Source: an uncultured Verrucomicrobiota bacterium (GTDB lineage: Bacteria > Verrucomicrobiota > Kiritimatiellia > RFP12 > UBA1067). Taken from it: 8,858 bases of DNA. Positions 5,478-8,858 of this stretch are shown here, in pieces (within the stretch, counting starts at the first letter, position 1; every line of letters begins with the position of its first letter). The stretch is from contig CAMZET010000050.1 in NCBI GenBank assembly GCA_947305825.1, positions 1-8,858 of the forward strand, written 5' to 3'. The notes under the pieces are model-generated. The model was not told the DNA's origin. It did no database searches and saw only the letters and a program-made list of their open reading frames with translations. Both the position numbers and the translations under genes were made by a program.

Positions 5478-6560
5478 CTAGCGCGCCTCGGTGGCCTTGA
5501 TTTTGTCCCAGGCCTTGTTGTAGAGTTCCATCGCACCAGGGATGGAGTCGATTGCGCGGATTACCTGCCCGTGCGAAATCTGTTCCGGCGCCAGCACGAT
5601 TTGCTTGCGATATTCATCGTCGAGGCGATCGATGCCGGGCTTCACCGGCGTCGGGCTCATGATGTACTCCATGTTTTCGGCGGCGACTTCTCCGTCATAC
5701 AGGTAGTTGATGAAGGCGTAGGCGAGTTCCGGGTTGCGGGAAGTCTTGGAGAGCACCATCTCGTCGAACGCTATCGAGAAGCCTTCCCTGGGGAGAGCGA
5801 AACCGATGTCGCTGCGCGCCGGGACTCCCTCGTCTTCGTCGCCGAGTATGACCTGCGTCGAATCCGACGAATAGCCGTGCCCTATCCAAGTCGCCCCGGA
5901 CGCCACTTCGGTCTTGTAGCTTTCGGCGTCATATTTGCGCACGTTGTTGCGCCAGGCCAGCACAGCGTTCACCGCCTGCTCGATTTCCGCCGGATTGACG
6001 GAATTCAGGGAGTAGCCAAGGCTCATGAGACCCGCGCCAATCACTTCGCGGATGTCGTCGAGAAGAGTAATCTTACCCTTGAACAGCGGATTGGCGAGAA
6101 CCGTCCACGACTCGATATCCACTCCTTCCGGAATCTTGTCCTTCAGGTAGCAGAAGCCGGTGTAAGTCACGGAATACGGGACGTTGTACTTGAACGAGGG
6201 ATCGAGGATTTGAGTCGCGAAAGAAGGGTCGAAATTGGCTCGCACGTTGGGAATCTTGGAATGGTCGAGTTCCTGGATGAGCCCTTCCCTGGCCATGAGC
6301 TCGACGAGGTAGGAGGACGGGGTTATGATGTCGTAGCCCGTTCCTCCAGCCTTGAGCTTGGCGTACATGGTCTCGTTGGAGTCGAAAGTGTCGACGATGA
6401 CGCGGCAGCCGTTGGCCTTCTCGAAGTTTTCGATTACGTCCGGGGAAATATAGTCGGACCAGGTGTAAATGTGGAGTTCTGGTTTCTTTTCGCAGCCGGC
6501 GAGAGCGGCGGCGGCGATGGCGGCGGCCGCGATGGCGCGCGCGGTTCTGGACTTGTTCAT
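5478..6560 (-). CDS. potD: Polyamine ABC transporter substrate-binding lipoprotein (PotD/PotF family)
   Basis: A 360-residue binding protein that captures spermidine or putrescine outside the inner membrane and delivers it to PotBC. The N terminus is a lipoprotein signal peptide with lipobox LAGC (20-23), lipidated at C23. The mature part follows the PotD/PotF fold. YTWSDYISPDVIENFEKANG (32-51) gives ligand residues W34, D36 and Y37; SNETMYAKLKAG (61-72) is PotD-like; PSSY (81-84), DDIREV (168-173), W225 in ATWIGHG, and PREGFSIAFDEM (257-268, D266) line the expected cleft. The PotD tryptophan before D257 is absent and the WSDY and SIAFDE patterns look more like PotF, so putrescine versus spermidine preference is open. 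AAGGA stands 8 nt before the ATG, which overlaps the potC stop (ATGA). Confidence 0.93.
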   Translation of the reverse strand: MNKSRTARAIAAAAIAAAALAGCEKKPELHIYTWSDYISPDVIENFEKANGCRVIVDTFDSNETMYAKLKAGGTGYDIITPSSYLVELMAREGLIQELDHSKIPNVRANFDPSFATQILDPSFKYNVPYSVTYTGFCYLKDKIPEGVDIESWTVLANPLFKGKITLLDDIREVIGAGLMSLGYSLNSVNPAEIEQAVNAVLAWRNNVRKYDAESYKTEVASGATWIGHGYSSDSTQVILGDEDEGVPARSDIGFALPREGFSIAFDEMVLSKTSRNPELAYAFINYLYDGEVAAENMEYIMSPTPVKPGIDRLDDEYRKQIVLAPEQISHGQVIRAIDSIPGAMELYNKAWDKIKATEAR

Positions 6561-7393
6561 TGCTGTTTTCCTTTCTTCGATGTTGCCTGTGGTTGCCTGC
6601 GGCTGATGAACTTGGATAGTCCCACCAGTGCGCAAGTGAAAATAAGCATGAGCGTGGAGAGGGCGAAGACTGCCGGCAGGTTGCGCGAATGCTTCGTCAT
6701 GCTGCTCACGTATGTCGGGAAAGTGTTGGTGCCGGCGCCGTTGACGAACGACGTAATCACCACGTCGTCGATGGAGAGCGTGAAGGCGAGAAGCCCGCCG
6801 GCCACGATGCCCGGCATCAGTATCGGCAGCTCGACGTGGAAAAACGTGTACCACGGCCCGGCTCCAAGGTCGTACGCCGCTTCCACTATCCTGTCGTCGA
6901 AGTCCTGCAGACGGGCAAGCACGGTCATCGTCACGTACGACACGCAGAACGTCACGTGCGCTATCAAGATTGTCCAGAAGCCGCACTCCACGTTGGCGGC
7001 CACGAACAGCATCAACAGCGAAATGCCGATGAGAATGTCGGGCATGATGAGCGGGGTGTAGACGAGGGCGTGGTGGATGGACTGGAGACGGTCTTTCCAT
7101 CTGTGGAGCGCAATGGCGCTAGTCGTGCCGATTACGCAGGAGACTAGAGTCGCCAGGCCCGCGATGGTCAGCGAAAGCCAAAAGCTCTGCAGAAGCGCCT
7201 TGACGGAATGATGTCCGGAAAATATGTTCGCGTACCACTTCGTCGTGAAGCCCGTGAAGTTTCCGGCGGCGTCGAAAAACGACATTGATATGCCGTTCGG
7301 TATGAAACCGTACACGACGACGAGAAGAATCGGGACGTAAAGGAAGGCCAGGACGCCGGCGAGAACGGTGACGGAGAAGAAAGAGCGCTTCAC
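6557..7393 (-). CDS. potC: Polyamine ABC transporter permease PotC
   Basis: A 278-residue inner-membrane permease that pairs with PotB to form the channel of the polyamine importer. Six hydrophobic segments can be read, beginning with residues 8-30 and including about 70-95, 107-131, 139-160, 193-212 and 242-262. The cytoplasmic EAA loop that contacts the ATPase is clear: EAAYDLGAGPWYTFFHVELP (171-190). The C terminus is short and basic. Length matches PotC (about 255-280). The start is GTG at 7393, supported by a GTGA overlap with the potB stop and by a purine-rich GGAGGAAGGGG upstream, although the spacing is long. The stop overlaps the potD start (ATGA), so potB, potC and potD are coupled. 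Confidence 0.95.
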   Translation of the reverse strand: MKRSFFSVTVLAGVLAFLYVPILLVVVYGFIPNGISMSFFDAAGNFTGFTTKWYANIFSGHHSVKALLQSFWLSLTIAGLATLVSCVIGTTSAIALHRWKDRLQSIHHALVYTPLIMPDILIGISLLMLFVAANVECGFWTILIAHVTFCVSYVTMTVLARLQDFDDRIVEAAYDLGAGPWYTFFHVELPILMPGIVAGGLLAFTLSIDDVVITSFVNGAGTNTFPTYVSSMTKHSRNLPAVFALSTLMLIFTCALVGLSKFISRRQPQATSKKGKQQ

Positions 7394-8391
7394 GACGCGG
7401 CCCCCCTTCCTCCCAGCATGAGCCGGGCCGTCTCGCGCTCAAGACGCCTCTTGTCCCGGATATCCTGCCGCTTCTTCCAGTACATGGCCAAGCCAAGAGG
7501 CACGAGAACCGACACGGCCATCAGGGTCGCCAGCGCGGAGGCGTGGGGAATGTTGCGGTTCTGCATCGCGCGCATGAAAATCTTGTTGCCTATGAGCACA
7601 CAGTTCGTTCCGCCGAGCATCTGCGGAATGACATAGGAACCGATTGCCGGGATGAACACCATCAGGATTGCCGAGACGATTCCCTGGCGTATGCCGGGAA
7701 CGAATATTTTGCGGAATGCGTAGAAGCCGCGAGCACCCAAATCTCGCGCCGCCTCCAGCAGCGAAAAGTCGAACTTCTCCGCCGCCGTGTAAATTGGCAT
7801 TATCGCGAACGGCAGGAACGAATACACGCTCACCAGCACTACCGCCGCCTCCGAGTCCAGAATGGTCGAAGAAGCCGCGTCCAGCGGCGCGTCGGCAGCA
7901 AACCCTGTCCAGATGAAAAAGTGCTGCACAAAGCCGGGCAGCCAGTCAAAGAGCCAGTCCGCCACCTTCAGCCACGAGAAGTAACACGTCTGCAGCCAGC
8001 CGTCCGGATGGAGCATCGTCTTCCAAGCGAAAACGCGCACAACGAAACTTGTCCAGAACGGCAGCATAATCGAGCCGGCCACGATGGCGCGCCAGCGCTT
8101 GTTCATCCTCGCTATCGCGTAGGCACACGGAAGGGCCAGCACTATGCACCAGACCGTGACCTCGAACGAAATGCGCAGCGTGTTCCAGACGATTGCCGGG
8201 TAGTCCGGATCGACAAGTTCCCGCCAAGTCGAGAGCGACCACTCGCCGACGCCGCCGTTCGCCGTGTGCCCGTGGAACGTGAACGCGAGCACAATCAACG
8301 CCGGAACCGCGAAAAACAGCGCCAGCCACAGGAAACTCGGAAGCGTCACCGCCACTTCCGCCCGGCGCGACCTCAATGGATTCTGCTTCAT
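7390..8391 (-). CDS. potB: Polyamine ABC transporter permease PotB
   Basis: A 333-residue inner-membrane permease, partner of PotC. Membrane segments appear near residues 17-38, 76-95, 103-122, 181-202, 236-256 and 288-304. The EAA loop is LLEAARDLGARGFYAFRKIFVPGI (211-234), and IPAIGSYVIPQMLGG (247-261) and LIGNKI (266-271) match the PotB/PotH pattern. It is longer than typical PotB (about 275-290). The excess sits mainly between residues 128 and 178, a tryptophan- and phenylalanine-rich stretch where E. coli PotB has only about 22 residues, plus a basic C-terminal tail. That loop should face the binding protein, so it may affect docking (inference). GGGGAG stands 8 nt before the ATG; potA ends 14 nt upstream. 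Confidence 0.94.
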   Translation of the reverse strand: MKQNPLRSRRAEVAVTLPSFLWLALFFAVPALIVLAFTFHGHTANGGVGEWSLSTWRELVDPDYPAIVWNTLRISFEVTVWCIVLALPCAYAIARMNKRWRAIVAGSIMLPFWTSFVVRVFAWKTMLHPDGWLQTCYFSWLKVADWLFDWLPGFVQHFFIWTGFAADAPLDAASSTILDSEAAVVLVSVYSFLPFAIMPIYTAAEKFDFSLLEAARDLGARGFYAFRKIFVPGIRQGIVSAILMVFIPAIGSYVIPQMLGGTNCVLIGNKIFMRAMQNRNIPHASALATLMAVSVLVPLGLAMYWKKRQDIRDKRRLERETARLMLGGRGAAS

Positions 8392-8405
8392 CGGCCGTCT
8401 CCCCG

Positions 8406-8858
8406 CTAGTTCGACGCCACCATGTAGCCATCGTCAGGATGCCACCACACGAACACTTCGTCGTTCCAGGTGATTGGCTCCTGATCCAGCAAAAAGCGCG
8501 AGTGCGGCTTCAGCGCCGACACGAGCTTGGTCCCGCTGGTCACCCAGTATTTCGTGTAAACGCCTTGATAGACGATATCCTTCACCGTCGACGGGAACAC
8601 GTTGATAGAGGCTCCCTTTTCCGGGTGCGGCGGATTGAGCGTAACGCGGATTTTCTCCGGGCGCACCGAGAGATCCACCCTCTGGCCGACCTGCAGGTTC
8701 TTGTCGTTGAACGCCTTGATTTGCGCGAAACCCTCGACATTGATAAGGCAATAGTCGCCGTCGATGGCGGAAATCTCGCCTTCGAAGAAGTTGGTGTCGC
8801 CGATGAAAGAAGCGACGAAGCGCGACGCCGGCGCCTCGTAGATTTTCGCCGGCCCGTC
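8406..8858 (-). CDS. potA: Polyamine ABC transporter ATP-binding protein PotA, C-terminal part (gene runs off the window)
   Basis: The last 150 codons of an ATPase subunit; the frame is open to the window edge and its N terminus lies outside. The visible part opens with GPAKIYEAPASRFVASFIGD, the segment that follows the ABC domain in PotA-type ATPases (compare GTPxEIYExPxxxFVAxFIG), followed by TNFFEGEI and a TOBE regulatory domain with VDLSVRPEKI at visible residues 61-70. Walker A, Walker B and the signature motif would be upstream and cannot be checked. PotA hydrolyses ATP to drive import through PotBC, and its TOBE region is involved in regulation in this family. It ends 14 nt before potB. 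Confidence 0.93.
   Translation of the reverse strand, partial: DGPAKIYEAPASRFVASFIGDTNFFEGEISAIDGDYCLINVEGFAQIKAFNDKNLQVGQRVDLSVRPEKIRVTLNPPHPEKGASINVFPSTVKDIVYQGVYTKYWVTSGTKLVSALKPHSRFLLDQEPITWNDEVFVWWHPDDGYMVASN

Noticed and set aside
5406..7061. Plus-strand reading frame of 551 codons opposite potD and potC
   Set aside because: Composition bias only; both opposing genes show full family motifs and coupled starts.
6561..7100. N-terminal extension of the potD frame by 180 codons
   Set aside because: The lipoprotein signal peptide starts exactly at the ATG at 6560 with AAGGA upstream, and the extension overlaps potC in another frame.

Overview
The window is a GC-rich bacterial segment in which every supported gene lies on the minus strand. 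Genes are tightly packed, with three 4-base start/stop overlaps, so most of it is probably transcribed as one or two operons. Read in transcription order (high to low coordinates) it holds the 3' end of potA, then potB, potC and potD (polyamine ABC importer), an exported peptidoglycan amidase, a soluble Hanks-type Ser/Thr kinase, rlmB (23S rRNA 2'-O-methyltransferase), a DUF486 membrane protein, and a single long reading frame joining chorismate synthase (AroC) to 3-dehydroquinate synthase (AroB). No RNA genes, insertion sequences or CRISPR arrays were seen.

Region 1 (about 8858-3335) looks like a six-gene unit. Gaps or overlaps are 14 nt (potA/potB), -4 (potB/potC, GTGA), -4 (potC/potD, ATGA), 5 nt (potD/amidase) and -4 (amidase/kinase, ATGA). 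The importer is complete apart from the N-terminal ATPase part of PotA, which lies outside the window. The binding protein mixes PotD-like and PotF-like motifs. The amidase and kinase at the operon's 3' end are not usual pot operon members and suggest a link between polyamine supply, cell-wall turnover and kinase signalling (inference).

Region 2 (3334-155) starts after a 38-nt AT-rich gap with a plausible extended -10 promoter. It carries rlmB, the DUF486 gene and the AroC-AroB fusion. The fusion is the most notable protein. It joins steps 7 and 2 of the shikimate pathway, in that order, with nearly no linker. Active-site residues of both enzymes are visible, and no good internal start lies at the junction.

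Region 3 (1-154) is non-coding. It contains a 16-bp perfect palindrome, six consecutive 7-base units close to GAGTTAG, a 29-base inverted repeat with perfect 14-base arms, and two AACCCTC heptamers. This looks like a repeat or 3'-end element downstream of the aroC-aroB gene.

Organism: high GC, Gram-negative-style lipoprotein and secreted amidase, a Hanks kinase, and a clostridial-type short AroC together suggest a PVC-group bacterium (Kiritimatiellota/Lentisphaerota-like) or another gut-type lineage. This is a low-confidence inference, since no marker gene in the window settles it.
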